From positions 1,054,001 to 1,118,000 of the forward strand of contig NZ_JAJAVE010000001.1 of NCBI RefSeq assembly GCF_020532675.1: a stretch of DNA of 64,000 nucleotides, given 5' to 3'. The position numbers were made by a program, and so were the translations under genes. Origin of the DNA: Methylobacillus gramineus (lineage in GTDB: Bacteria; Pseudomonadota; Gammaproteobacteria; Burkholderiales; Methylophilaceae). This document shows, piece by piece, positions 37,652-46,758 of the stretch (position 1 is the stretch's first letter; every line of letters begins with the position of its first letter). The notes beneath the pieces are model-generated. The model ran no database searches and was not told where the DNA came from. It was given only the letters and a program-made list of their open reading frames with translations.

Positions 37652-38272
37652 ATGCGGCACAGTAATCCCAAACACGCACCCACCTCTTTTGAGTCTTACC
37701 TTGCCGAGTCTGCAGAAGCTCTATCTGTTGCGCTGGACGAACGGGATTCATACACGCATGTACATTGTGACCGGGTCTCTACCCTGGCCGTGCAACTTGG
37801 CATGGATTGCGGATTGACACAAACGGAGCTGGATCTGCTGCATATCAGCGCACGCTTTCATGACATTGGAAAAATAGGCATTCCAGATCATGTGCTCCTC
37901 AAGCCAGGTGCTCTGAATACAGAAGAATGGGCTATGATGAAAATGCACCCAGTCAAGGGTGAAAGACTGTTCCGGCAGACCCTGCATCCACAGGCGGATA
38001 ATGTTGCTGATATTATCCGGCACCATCATGAGTGCTTTAATGGCAGCGGTTACCCAGATAACCTGGCAGGTAGCGATATTCCCTTTGCATCCCGTATATT
38101 ACTGATTGCAGATGGCTACGATGCCATGAGTACCAGCCGCCCCTATCATCACGGACGCAGCCATCACGACATCATGGATATCATGTCAGCCGAAGAAGGC
38201 ATTAAAACTGACCCTGACTTGATGAAGCGCTTCATACGCCTCATAGAACACAGCCCGGCCCGGGCAAGCTAA
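37652..38272 (+). CDS. HD-GYP domain protein (putative cyclic di-GMP phosphodiesterase)
   Basis: A 206-residue cytoplasmic protein that is almost entirely one HD-GYP domain. Metal-ligand motifs are HCDRVSTLAVQLG, SARFHDIGKIGIPDHVLLK, MKMHPVKGERLF and IIRHHHECFNGSGYP. The usual HHExxDGxGYP has Asn for Asp here. HD-GYP enzymes hydrolyse cyclic di-GMP; no receiver or sensor domain is attached. The start is ATG 37652, which has GGGAG 8 bases upstream; ATG 37634 is an alternative. It converges with glnE. Confidence 0.88.
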   Translation: MRHSNPKHAPTSFESYLAESAEALSVALDERDSYTHVHCDRVSTLAVQLGMDCGLTQTELDLLHISARFHDIGKIGIPDHVLLKPGALNTEEWAMMKMHPVKGERLFRQTLHPQADNVADIIRHHHECFNGSGYPDNLAGSDIPFASRILLIADGYDAMSTSRPYHHGRSHHDIMDIMSAEEGIKTDPDLMKRFIRLIEHSPARAS

Positions 38273-38288
38273 CTCACCAGTGTATGGC

Positions 38289-41024
38289 TCACGCCACAAA
38301 CACTTCCTGCCACAATGCGCGTACCGCCTCGACATCCTCACTGACTTCCTGCAACGGAACGCGCGCCTTGTTTTCTCCTTGCAAGCGTATCGCATGCTGG
38401 CGACGCCGATAGTCGCGGTAAGCCTGAGCAGCCCGTTGCGCATGAGACATATTGACCAGGCCAAGCTGGCCCAACATTTCCAGCAAGGCAATATTGCCCA
38501 GGTTCCTGGTCAGCTCGGGATATGTCTCAGCATGTGCCAGTACCAGATACTGCACTATGAACTCAACATCCACGATCCCGCCTCTATCATGCTTGAGATC
38601 AAATAAATCGCCATGATTGGGGTGAACACCATGCATTTTTTCACGCATTTCAGTCACTTCAGCGCGTAGCTTGTGCACTTCACGTGGCTGCGCAAGCACA
38701 TCCTGTCTTATCTGCTCAAACACTTCACCAATCTGCTGGCTGCCAGCACTGAAACGTGCACGCGTCAGGGCCTGGTGCTCCCAGACCCAGGCTTTTTCCT
38801 GTTGATAAGTACGGAATGCCTGCACCGAACTCACAAGCAAACCACTCGCCCCATCCGGGCGCAACTGCATATCGGTTTCATACAGCGTGCCTGCGGAGGT
38901 CATGCTGCTCAGCCAGGTGTTAATGCGTTGCCCCAGCTTGGCATAGACTTCGCCTGCTTCGGGTACCTCATCGTCGTAGAGAAAGATAATATCCAGGTCA
39001 GAAGCATAGCCCAGCTCCTTGCCGCCCAGCTTGCCATAGCCGATCACAGCAAACAGAGGCAGCTCACGATGGCGGTTGCGCAATGTTTGCCAAATCGCCT
39101 TGATCGTCACATCGAGGATGATATCGGCCAATGCACTCAAATAGTCAGACAGCGTTTCTAGCGACAGCTCTCCCGCTACATCTTTGGCGGCAAAGCGGAA
39201 TACAGCTGCATGCTTGAAGTGGCGCATTTCATCCATTTGCCGCTCTACATCGCCATGCAAATCAAGAATGCGGCGCTCAAGATCAGCGTGCATGGCAGCA
39301 AAATCCGGGGCTGCATAGAGATTGCGTGTATCCAGCAGCTCATCCAGCAAGATGGGGTGCTGCGAAAGGTATTGAGCAAGCCAGGGGCTTGCTCCGACAA
39401 TCCGGATCACCAAGGTCAGTGCAGCAGGATACTCTGCCAGCAAGGCCAGGTAACTGGCGCGACGACAGATGCTATCCAGCAGGTCGGCTACCCGCATTAG
39501 CACAACGTCGGGATGTGGCTCTTGTGCAGCCTGGCTCATGGCCATCGGCATCAGCGCATCGAAACGCTGTCGACTCAACTCAGGCAACTGCTTATAGCGT
39601 GGACTGCCATGAAAACTCATGACCTTGCGCAAGGTATCTTCAGGCTCGGCATAACCCAGCTTAGCCATCAAGTCATGTGCATCCTGGCCCGTGACCAAGC
39701 CCTGCCAGAGCCCGGCCACATTGGTGTCCTGTGATTTTTCCGCAGACTGGGTTTCCTGTGGGTCGGTAAACACCTCATCGAAATGGTGCTGCACTTTGGC
39801 CCTGTATTGTTCCAAGGCTGCGTGAAATTCTTCCCAGTTTTCAAACCCCATACCCAGGGCAATGCGGGCACGCCCTTCTGCGTTCTGGGGGATATCCTGG
39901 GTCTGCGTATCCTCCATATACTGCAAGCGATGCTCCAGATTACGCAAGAAGATATAAGCTTCACGCAACTCACTGACGGTAGTCCCGGGAAGCAGCGACT
40001 TTTCCTGCAGCAGATTGAGCACGGACAATGTAGGCTTGATTTGCAGGCTGGAGTCACGACCACCGCGTATGAGCTGGAACACCTGGGCGATAAACTCAAC
40101 CTCGCGAATCCCGCCTCGCCCCAGCTTGATGTTGTCATGCATATCGCGACGATTCACGTCACGCTGAATCTGCACCTTGAGATCGCGCATTGAGGCAAAT
40201 GCACCAAAATCCAGATATTTACGGAACACAAAAGGCCGCAAAAGATCACTCAGTCCCTGGTCCTGACCAGCGACCACGCGTCCCTTGATCCAGGCATAAC
40301 GTTCCCACTCACGTCCCTGGTTCTGGTAATACTCCTCCAGCATGGCAAAACTACAGGCCAGCGGCCCTTCAGATCCATAGGGGCGCAAACGCATGTCCAC
40401 GCGAAACACAAAGCCATCCTCGGTGATCTCGTCAATCGCCGCAATCAGGCGCTTGGCCAGGCGGGTAAAGAAATCCATATTGCTGACCGACTTGGTACCA
40501 CTGGTTTCACCGTCCTCTTCAAATGCAAAAATCAGGTCGATATCGGACGACACATTCAGTTCATGTCCACCCAGTTTGCCCATGCCCACCACAATGAATT
40601 CCTGGCGCAAACCACTTTCTTCTCCCATCGGGATGCCATAGATCGCTTCAAGCCATGGGGTCAAATGGTGCAACGCATGCTGCAAAGTCACTTCAGCCAG
40701 CGCACTGACCACCTTGATCACTTCGTTCAAGTCTGCCAGCCCATTGAGATCACGGACTATCAGCCGCAAAATCACGCGCTGGCGCAGCTTGCGCAATGCA
40801 CGCTTGAGCGAAATATCATCATGGATATCCTGCTGGTCCAGCCAATACCGCATGGCATCTGCAGTCCATGCCTGATGCATCTGCGCCATCAGTTCAGGCA
40901 AAAGTGCTTCATCACCGGTCAATAGGCGCTGGACAAATGGACTGCACCGTATGGCGTGCAATACATATTGCTCATCCGGATTATGTGCTGTGTTTTCTTG
41001 CAAAATCTCTGATAGTTTGCGCAT
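38289..41024 (-). CDS. glnE: Glutamine synthetase adenylyltransferase / adenylyl-removing enzyme
   Basis: A 911-residue bifunctional enzyme that adenylylates and deadenylylates glutamine synthetase under PII control. It has two nucleotidyltransferase domains: the N-terminal adenylyl-removase with VSSDIDLIFAFEEDGET, and the C-terminal adenylyltransferase with YASDLDIIFLYDD. Each is followed by a GlnD-type helical domain, with HDRGGIVDVEFIVQYL near the end. The length is typical (about 900-950). It is transcribed away from acs. The GS and PII genes are not in the window. Confidence 0.97.
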   Translation of the reverse strand: MRKLSEILQENTAHNPDEQYVLHAIRCSPFVQRLLTGDEALLPELMAQMHQAWTADAMRYWLDQQDIHDDISLKRALRKLRQRVILRLIVRDLNGLADLNEVIKVVSALAEVTLQHALHHLTPWLEAIYGIPMGEESGLRQEFIVVGMGKLGGHELNVSSDIDLIFAFEEDGETSGTKSVSNMDFFTRLAKRLIAAIDEITEDGFVFRVDMRLRPYGSEGPLACSFAMLEEYYQNQGREWERYAWIKGRVVAGQDQGLSDLLRPFVFRKYLDFGAFASMRDLKVQIQRDVNRRDMHDNIKLGRGGIREVEFIAQVFQLIRGGRDSSLQIKPTLSVLNLLQEKSLLPGTTVSELREAYIFLRNLEHRLQYMEDTQTQDIPQNAEGRARIALGMGFENWEEFHAALEQYRAKVQHHFDEVFTDPQETQSAEKSQDTNVAGLWQGLVTGQDAHDLMAKLGYAEPEDTLRKVMSFHGSPRYKQLPELSRQRFDALMPMAMSQAAQEPHPDVVLMRVADLLDSICRRASYLALLAEYPAALTLVIRIVGASPWLAQYLSQHPILLDELLDTRNLYAAPDFAAMHADLERRILDLHGDVERQMDEMRHFKHAAVFRFAAKDVAGELSLETLSDYLSALADIILDVTIKAIWQTLRNRHRELPLFAVIGYGKLGGKELGYASDLDIIFLYDDEVPEAGEVYAKLGQRINTWLSSMTSAGTLYETDMQLRPDGASGLLVSSVQAFRTYQQEKAWVWEHQALTRARFSAGSQQIGEVFEQIRQDVLAQPREVHKLRAEVTEMREKMHGVHPNHGDLFDLKHDRGGIVDVEFIVQYLVLAHAETYPELTRNLGNIALLEMLGQLGLVNMSHAQRAAQAYRDYRRRQHAIRLQGENKARVPLQEVSEDVEAVRALWQEVFVA

Positions 41025-41127
41025 CTGAAATTGTTAATGAAATGTTATGATGAATGGCTGAAAACCCATTAAATGGCTGACTAGCAAGTCATAGCCTATC
41101 TCATTATAGTGTTTTGGAGGAGTATGT

Positions 41128-43092
41128 ATGTCTTCGATTGAATCCGTGCTAAAGGAAACACGTGTTTTTGCGCCGCACGATGCATTCAAGCAAGCTGCCA
41201 CGGTATCTGGCATAGAAAGCTATAACGCTTTATGCCAGGCCGCAGAGCAGGATTACAACGGATTCTGGGCCCAATTGGCCCAAAGTGAAATCAACTGGCA
41301 TACTCCTTTCAGTCAAACTCTGGATGAATCCCAGGCACCGTTTTACCGTTGGTTTGCCGATGGCACCCTCAATGCCTCTTACAACTGTATCGATCGTCAC
41401 CTGGCTACCCGTGGCAACAAGATCGCCCTGATTTTTGAGGCCGATGATGGCATCGTTACCAACCTCACTTACAAAGCCTTGCACCAGCGTGTCTGCCGTT
41501 TTGCCAATGCCCTGAAGAAACAAGGAGTCGGCCTCGGTGATCGCGTGATCATTTACCTGCCCATGAGTATAGAAGCCATTGTAGCCATGCAGGCATGTGC
41601 ACGGATTGGCGCTATCCACTCTGTGGTATTCGGCGGTTTTTCTGCCAAAAGCCTGCATGAACGCATTGTCGATGTAGGCGCAAAACTGGTGATCACCGCT
41701 GATGAAGGGGTGCGAGGCGGTAAATCTGTCAGCCTCAAGTCTGCAGTGGATGAAGCCCTTCAAATGGCAGAATGTGAGGCTGTGGAACAGGTGATTGTCT
41801 ATCAGCGCACTGGTGGCAAGATCGCCTGGAATGCCAACAAAGATCATTGGTGGCATGAGCTTGAAGCCGCAGAATCCGATTATTGCGAACCAACCTGGGT
41901 GAATGCCGAGCACCCCTTGTTCATTCTCTATACCTCAGGCTCCACTGGCACACCCAAAGGCGTGCAGCACTCCACAGGTGGATATCTGCTGGGGGCAATC
42001 ATGAGCATGAAGTGGGTATTTGATCATAAGGCTACCGATATTTTCTGGTGTACTGCCGATGTAGGCTGGATCACGGGTCACAGCTATGTGGCTTATGGAC
42101 CATTGGCACTGGGTGGCACACAAGTGGTGTTTGAAGGCGTGCCCACCTGGCCTGATGCAGGCCGTTTCTGGCAGATGATAGAACGGCATAAGGTCAGTAT
42201 TTTCTATACCGCCCCTACTGCCATTCGCTCGCTGATCAAACTCGGGGGTGATTTACCTAAGCAGTATGATCTTTCCAGCCTGCGCCTGCTGGGCACCGTG
42301 GGTGAGCCTATCAACCCTGAAGCCTGGATGTGGTATCACAAGGTCGTGGGTAAAGAGCGCTGCCCGATTGCAGATACATGGTGGCAAACCGAAACAGGCT
42401 CCCACATGATCGCGCCGCTGCCTGGGGCGATTGCCGCCAAGCCCGGCTCCTGTACCCGCCCCTTGCCTGGCATCATGGTGGATATTGTGCATGAGGATGG
42501 CAGCCCGGTGACCGATACTGGCGGTGGTTTGCTAGTCGTCAAGAAACCCTGGCCCTCCATGATCCGCAATATCTGGAACAACCCGGAACGCTTCAAGAAA
42601 GCCTACTTCCCAGAGGAGCTCAATGGCTACTACCTTGCGGGAGATTCCGCGCATCGTGATGACGATGGTTATTTCTGGATCATGGGACGTATTGATGACG
42701 TATTGAACGTATCCGGCCATCGTCTGGGGACCATGGAAATCGAGTCTGCTCTGGTAGCCAACCCGCTGGTGGCAGAAGCAGCCATTGTGGGAAAACCACA
42801 CGATATCAAAGGCGAATCCATCGTTGCCTATGTGGTACTCAAAGGTCAGCGACTTGAAGGAGAGGAAGCCAAACTGGTTGCCGCTCAATTACGCGACTGG
42901 GTGGGCAAGGAAATTGGGCCGATTGCGAAACCAGACGAAATCCGTTTTGGCGAGAACCTGCCAAAAACACGCTCAGGGAAAATCATGCGTCGTCTTCTGC
43001 GCTCACTTGCCAAGGGCGAGGAAATCACCTCGGACATTTCCACCCTGGATAACCCGGCTATTCTTGAGCAACTGAAACAGCCTGCAGCCTAA
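41128..43092 (+). CDS. acs: Acetyl-CoA synthetase
   Basis: AMP-forming acetate:CoA ligase of 654 residues. It has the adenylate-forming motif [19 protein letters not shown], the [18 protein letters not shown] core, [22 protein letters not shown] and the C-terminal [12 protein letters not shown], whose lysine is acetylated in regulated Acs enzymes. A strong TGGAGGAG lies 7-8 bases before the ATG. It lets the cell salvage or use acetate. It is followed by a strong bidirectional terminator and is monocistronic. Confidence 0.97.
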   Translation: MSSIESVLKETRVFAPHDAFKQAATVSGIESYNALCQAAEQDYNGFWAQLAQSEINWHTPFSQTLDESQAPFYRWFADGTLNASYNCIDRHLATRGNKIALIFEADDGIVTNLTYKALHQRVCRFANALKKQGVGLGDRVIIYLPMSIEAIVAMQACARIGAIHSVVFGGFSAKSLHERIVDVGAKLVITADEGVRGGKSVSLKSAVDEALQMAECEAVEQVIVYQRTGGKIAWNANKDHWWHELEAAESDYCEPTWVNAEHPLFILYTSGSTGTPKGVQHSTGGYLLGAIMSMKWVFDHKATDIFWCTADVGWITGHSYVAYGPLALGGTQVVFEGVPTWPDAGRFWQMIERHKVSIFYTAPTAIRSLIKLGGDLPKQYDLSSLRLLGTVGEPINPEAWMWYHKVVGKERCPIADTWWQTETGSHMIAPLPGAIAAKPGSCTRPLPGIMVDIVHEDGSPVTDTGGGLLVVKKPWPSMIRNIWNNPERFKKAYFPEELNGYYLAGDSAHRDDDGYFWIMGRIDDVLNVSGHRLGTMEIESALVANPLVAEAAIVGKPHDIKGESIVAYVVLKGQRLEGEEAKLVAAQLRDWVGKEIGPIAKPDEIRFGENLPKTRSGKIMRRLLRSLAKGEEITSDISTLDNPAILEQLKQPAA

Positions 43093-43117
43093 AAATCTCT
43101 GATATTCAGGTAATAAT

Positions 43118-43154
43118 ATGAAAAACGGCATTCACAGTGAATGCCGTTTTTCAT
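43118..43154. terminator. Bidirectional terminator after acs
   Basis: An 18-bp perfect inverted repeat, ATGAAAAACGGCATTCAC with GTGAATGCCGTTTTTCAT, around a single central base. The A and T runs flanking the GC core let it work for acs on the plus strand and for the DUF442 gene on the minus strand. Confidence 0.85.
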
Positions 43155-43236
43155 GATCCCACTCTCCACAAGATACACAGCCATCATGCTGCGAATCACG
43201 GAATATGCATGCAACCCAGCATATATCTGGGCAAGG

Positions 43237-43587
43237 CTATGCCCCGTTTTTTGCCAGCGCCTGCTGATAAATATTGGTCGCACGCATGCCACCTTTGCAG
43301 AACCCTAGAATAGGCTGGGGCAATGCAGGAAGCTGATCAGCCAGTTCGGAAACCTGGGCATCCGTCATCTGGCCGGGCACCACTGGAATATGCACATAGA
43401 CCAGCCCCGCTGCCTCGGCCGCTTTACGGATATCGGCACTGGCTGGCTGCTCTGCACCACCCTCACCATCTGGGCGATTATTCACAATCGTTTTGAAACC
43501 AGCCTCAGCGGCTTCCGCCACCTGTTCAACTGACAATTGCGCACAGCTACTGAAACTGTCACTTATTGTTTTGATATTAATTGCCAT
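43237..43587 (-). CDS. TIGR01244/DUF442-family sulfur transferase-like protein
   Basis: A 116-residue cytoplasmic protein with a dual-specificity-phosphatase-like fold. It has FSSCAQLSVEQVAEAAEAGF, VNNRPDGEG and the P-loop-like GFCKGGMRATNIY with the presumed catalytic cysteine. Family members occur fused to or beside persulfide dioxygenases (Blh) and are thought to act in sulfide oxidation. Here an ETHE1-like gene lies divergently 301 bp away. The start is ATG 43587, which has a strong AAAAGGAGGAG; an upstream extension of the frame lacks support. Confidence 0.85.
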   Translation of the reverse strand: MAINIKTISDSFSSCAQLSVEQVAEAAEAGFKTIVNNRPDGEGGAEQPASADIRKAAEAAGLVYVHIPVVPGQMTDAQVSELADQLPALPQPILGFCKGGMRATNIYQQALAKNGA

Positions 43588-43888
43588 TACTCCTCCTTTT
43601 AGGGGCCACAATATATCATGGCAATGTATACACGGCATGCGCCGTTGTTGAGAGTAGAGACCGTCAGTCGCGACTAAGTTCATTCAGGGGACAACCGTCA
43701 TTGTCTGATAAGGCTGATCACACTGACCGAGAGCACAGTATCATGCTGCTAGCTGTTGCACTGCCGGATCCTAGCGCTGTGAACCGAGTCAATTTCCAGT
43801 GGTCGTAAAACCTGCCATAGCAGGCTCTAGCGGAGCAATGCCTGTCAACCATCCGTGATGATCTTGATGCACCACACTTAAATGAAAG
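43588..43888. other. Divergent intergenic region of the sulfur pair
   Basis: About 300 bases that must carry both promoters. A small hairpin, CCTGCCATAGCAGG, lies near the right end. No clear -35/-10 pair or long operator palindrome was identified, and no conserved coding frame was seen. Confidence 0.5.
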
Positions 43889-44593
43889 ATGCCCATGATT
43901 TTCAGACAATTATTCGACACGGAATCTTCAACATATACCTATCTAGTAGGGGATGAGGCCAGCCATGAAGCCCTCTTTATCGATCCGGTGAATGCTGATG
44001 TAGATTTGTATATAGCGCTGTTGGCAGAATACGGACTGGTGCTCAAATACTCACTGGACACGCATGTCCATGCCGATCACATTACAGGGAGCGGCTTATT
44101 GCGCGAGAAAACCAACACGCTCACAGGTATCGGCAGCCATTGCAATGCCTTGCCGGCAGACCTGCAATTGCAGCATGGGGATCAACTCACGCTGGGCAGC
44201 CTGGTGGTCAAAGTGATTTCGACACCAGGACATACATCAGGCAGCATTAGCTACCTGATCAACAACAGCGTGTTTACCGGTGATGCGCTGCTGATTAACG
44301 GCTGTGGCAGAACAGACTTTCAGGGCGGGGATGCAGGTACGCTATACGACAGTATCACCCAGCAATTATTTGAGCTGGATGAAGAGACCTTGGTCTACCC
44401 TGCACATGATTACAAAGGTCGCCGCGTCAGTTGCATCGGTCAGGAAAAAGCGATTAATCCGCGCCTGGCAGGCAAAACCCGTGATGAATTCATCAACATC
44501 ATGGAGAACCTGAACCTGCCAAAACCGGACATGATTGATATTGCCGTCCCCGCCAATCGGAAGCTGGGGATTGAAGCCTTACCGCATGGCTGA
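43889..44593 (+). CDS. ETHE1/Blh-like metallo-beta-lactamase-fold hydrolase (putative persulfide dioxygenase)
   Basis: A 234-residue metal-dependent enzyme. Metal ligands are in SLDTHVHADHITG, STPGHTSGSIS, VFTGDALLINGCGRTDFQGGD and VYPAHDYKGR. GCGRTDFQ and AHDYKGR are characteristic of the ETHE1-like group, which oxidises glutathione persulfide using a mononuclear iron; close relatives are glyoxalase II enzymes. The divergent DUF442 gene supports a role in sulfide or persulfide detoxification. It is followed 64 bp later by a Crp-type regulator that may control it. Confidence 0.85.
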   Translation: MPMIFRQLFDTESSTYTYLVGDEASHEALFIDPVNADVDLYIALLAEYGLVLKYSLDTHVHADHITGSGLLREKTNTLTGIGSHCNALPADLQLQHGDQLTLGSLVVKVISTPGHTSGSISYLINNSVFTGDALLINGCGRTDFQGGDAGTLYDSITQQLFELDEETLVYPAHDYKGRRVSCIGQEKAINPRLAGKTRDEFINIMENLNLPKPDMIDIAVPANRKLGIEALPHG

Positions 44594-44657
44594 AAGATGT
44601 GCCGCTTCCAGCGCAACGTGTATGACCCCATCCCACCATTAACAGCAGGAATAACAT

Positions 44658-45383
44658 ATGGATGATTTGATCGCTTATCTACGGGAACAAAAAACCTTCA
44701 AAACCCACACCAAGGAAGAGCTCGAGTTTATCAATGCCATTAAAGTCAAACAGGTCGCCCTGTCTGCGGGCAAATTTATCGTAAAGGAAAATACAGCCTC
44801 ACCACAGCTCTACACGCTGCTGGATGGCTGGGCGTATCGTTACAAGACACTCAAGAATGGCAACCGACAGATTCTCAACTTCCTGCTGCCTGGCGACATT
44901 ATCGGACTGCAGCAAAACCTGCTGGACCATAGCGCTAGCAATGTGCAGGCCTTGACGCCAGTCACCTTATGCGAACTGGACAAGAACAAGCTATGGCATC
45001 TCTATGAACGCCATCCTGCACTGGCCTATGACATCACTTGGTTATGCGCACAGGAAGAGCATATCGTCGATGACAACCTGATGAATGTGGGTGCACGTAT
45101 CGGGCTGGAAAAAGTCGCCATGTTGCTGCTACATCTCTATAAGCGCTATAAATCCATCTACCCGACACCGGGAAAAACTATCCCGTTCCCGCTCACCCAG
45201 CAGGAAATTGCCGACTCACTGGGGCTATCACTGGCGCACACCAACAAGACCCTGCGCAAACTGGAAAAACTGGGGCTGCACAGCATCAGCAATAACGCCC
45301 TGACTATCTTTGACGAAAAAGTGCTGGCAAGCGTAGCGGATTATTTTTATACACCGGTCAGACAAAGGCCTTTGCTCTGTTGA
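44658..45383 (+). CDS. Crp/Fnr-family transcriptional regulator
   Basis: A 241-residue regulator with an N-terminal cyclic-nucleotide-binding fold (about 15-130, ALSAGKFIVKENTAS and FLLPGDIIGLQQN) and a C-terminal winged helix (about 150-225, LTQQEIADSLGLSLAHTNKTLRKLEKLG). It lacks the N-terminal cysteine cluster of Fnr, so it is unlikely to sense oxygen through an Fe-S centre. The effector is unknown. It lies downstream of the ETHE1-like gene and converges with the phosphotransferase gene. Confidence 0.88.
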   Translation: MDDLIAYLREQKTFKTHTKEELEFINAIKVKQVALSAGKFIVKENTASPQLYTLLDGWAYRYKTLKNGNRQILNFLLPGDIIGLQQNLLDHSASNVQALTPVTLCELDKNKLWHLYERHPALAYDITWLCAQEEHIVDDNLMNVGARIGLEKVAMLLLHLYKRYKSIYPTPGKTIPFPLTQQEIADSLGLSLAHTNKTLRKLEKLGLHSISNNALTIFDEKVLASVADYFYTPVRQRPLLC

Positions 45384-45392
45384 TCGGCCAGG

Positions 45393-46058
45393 TTAAGTCC
45401 AGCAGAAACTGACGGATTCAGGGGCAAATGTAAATGCGAAACCACCAGCCTCTGCAAGGGCTTCCAATGCAGCTTGGTCAATGCGTGTATGAGTGGTCTT
45501 GATGTCAGGCCGGTATGATTGCCCATCATCCGGCATGTGCTTGATCTCAATACGGATGGTATGTGGCAATGTTTGTGCGACGGTGAGCGTGACGGGAGTG
45601 CTCAGCTCATCATGGAAATGGCAAAGCAAGCCTAACCAGGCATAGAGCATCGGTTGTTGCCTCACTTCTTCAGGCTCTAGAACCTCATTGTCTACAAGCT
45701 CCACCTTGATATTGTGTAGCGCCAACGGCGCGGCCATCAGACCTAATCCCAGTTGCAGAATCGTGGCTGGAGCGGCCATTGCTGCGGATCTACTCTCCCA
45801 GATTTGTAGGGCGCGTATATCAAGCACAGCCTCTTCCAGCTGCTGATCGATGCGGGCAATCTGCTCATTGAGTACCTCTTCCGGAATAGTACCCTTGCTC
45901 AAGGTTCGCTTAATGATGGTTGCACTCATGCGCGCAATTGAGATCGGCCCCACCAGGCCATGCCTCAAGCTAGGAAATATACGCATGAATATTTCATGCT
46001 GAATCCCGTTTACTCTCCAGTCCTGCGCGGACAATGGCTGACCTAGAGGCGTGTTCAT
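45393..46058 (-). CDS. Histidine phosphotransferase-like protein (degenerate kinase)
   Basis: A 221-residue soluble protein. Near the start it has a DHp-like helix with the probable phospho-acceptor H33 in FPSLRHGLVGPISIARM, a second long helix (about 58-90), and a C-terminal half that could be a degenerate ATPase-like fold. The N, G1 and G2 boxes of active kinases are absent, as in ChpT-type phosphotransferases. A stand-alone receiver gene lies 20 bp upstream in the same direction, so the two probably exchange phosphate. Which kinase feeds them is unknown. Confidence 0.65.
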   Translation of the reverse strand: MNTPLGQPLSAQDWRVNGIQHEIFMRIFPSLRHGLVGPISIARMSATIIKRTLSKGTIPEEVLNEQIARIDQQLEEAVLDIRALQIWESRSAAMAAPATILQLGLGLMAAPLALHNIKVELVDNEVLEPEEVRQQPMLYAWLGLLCHFHDELSTPVTLTVAQTLPHTIRIEIKHMPDDGQSYRPDIKTTHTRIDQAALEALAEAGGFAFTFAPESVSFCWT

Positions 46059-46078
46059 TGACGAGTGCTTTTTCGCAT

Positions 46079-46462
46079 TTAGATAGCGGTCAGAATACGC
46101 TCAAGATTGGCAAGATCAACAGGTTTCTCGAGATAGAAATCGAATGGAGTATTCGCTTGCAGCCCGGCTAACTCAGACTGTACATAACCAGTCACCGCCA
46201 CAAACTTAAGCTGATGAATAGTCTCTCCCAGCTTAGCCCGTAGCTGCGCAATCAATTCAAGACCAGAAATGTCGGGCAAATTAATGTCCATGAACACCAC
46301 ATCATAGGCATTTGCCTGCAGGGCCTGCTCCACCTCATACCCATTCATGACGTAATCAGCCCGGTGTCCCAGCATTTCCAGCAACTCCTGAAAAGTTTCC
46401 GCTGCGGCCTGATAGTCTTCCACGATCAATACATGTCGGCTTTGATGGCTGGCTAATCCCAT
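46079..46462 (-). CDS. Stand-alone response-regulator receiver protein
   Basis: A 127-residue CheY-like receiver without an output domain. The acidic pocket is VLIVEDYQAAAETF, the phospho-acceptor Asp is in YDVVFMDINLPDISGLEL, and the conserved Lys is in YLEKPVDL. It is the first gene of a two-gene unit with the phosphotransferase-like protein and probably relays phosphate to or from it. Confidence 0.88.
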   Translation of the reverse strand: MGLASHQSRHVLIVEDYQAAAETFQELLEMLGHRADYVMNGYEVEQALQANAYDVVFMDINLPDISGLELIAQLRAKLGETIHQLKFVAVTGYVQSELAGLQANTPFDFYLEKPVDLANLERILTAI

Positions 46463-46758
46463 GGTGCATGCCCGCCACAGCCTGTTATCCCTTCACGCAT
46501 GTCATCTCCAGGTTTTTCATTTTTTTAATATTATAGGGAAATCACATCCTGCCTGATATGAGTTTTCACATAGCGCTCACATGACGATCAAGCCACTGGT
46601 GCTTTGACTGAGCCACAAAACCACCAGGCTTATCAGTGTAATTCCAGCAGACAATATCACCTGATTAAAGCCCTTATCTGGCCTGCATGATAAATAAGCA
46701 CGGAATCCAGGCACAAAAAGGTAAAATAGCGCTTTTGCTTAGCCATTCAACTTTACCT

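Noticed and set aside
38673-39161. 162-codon frame antisense to glnE
   Set aside because: Shadow of glnE, whose domains are continuous through the region.
46570-46660. Short hydrophobic GTG-start frame on the minus strand between the receiver gene and prfC
   Set aside because: About 27 codons, no good ribosome site, no recognisable family; chance hydrophobicity cannot be excluded.
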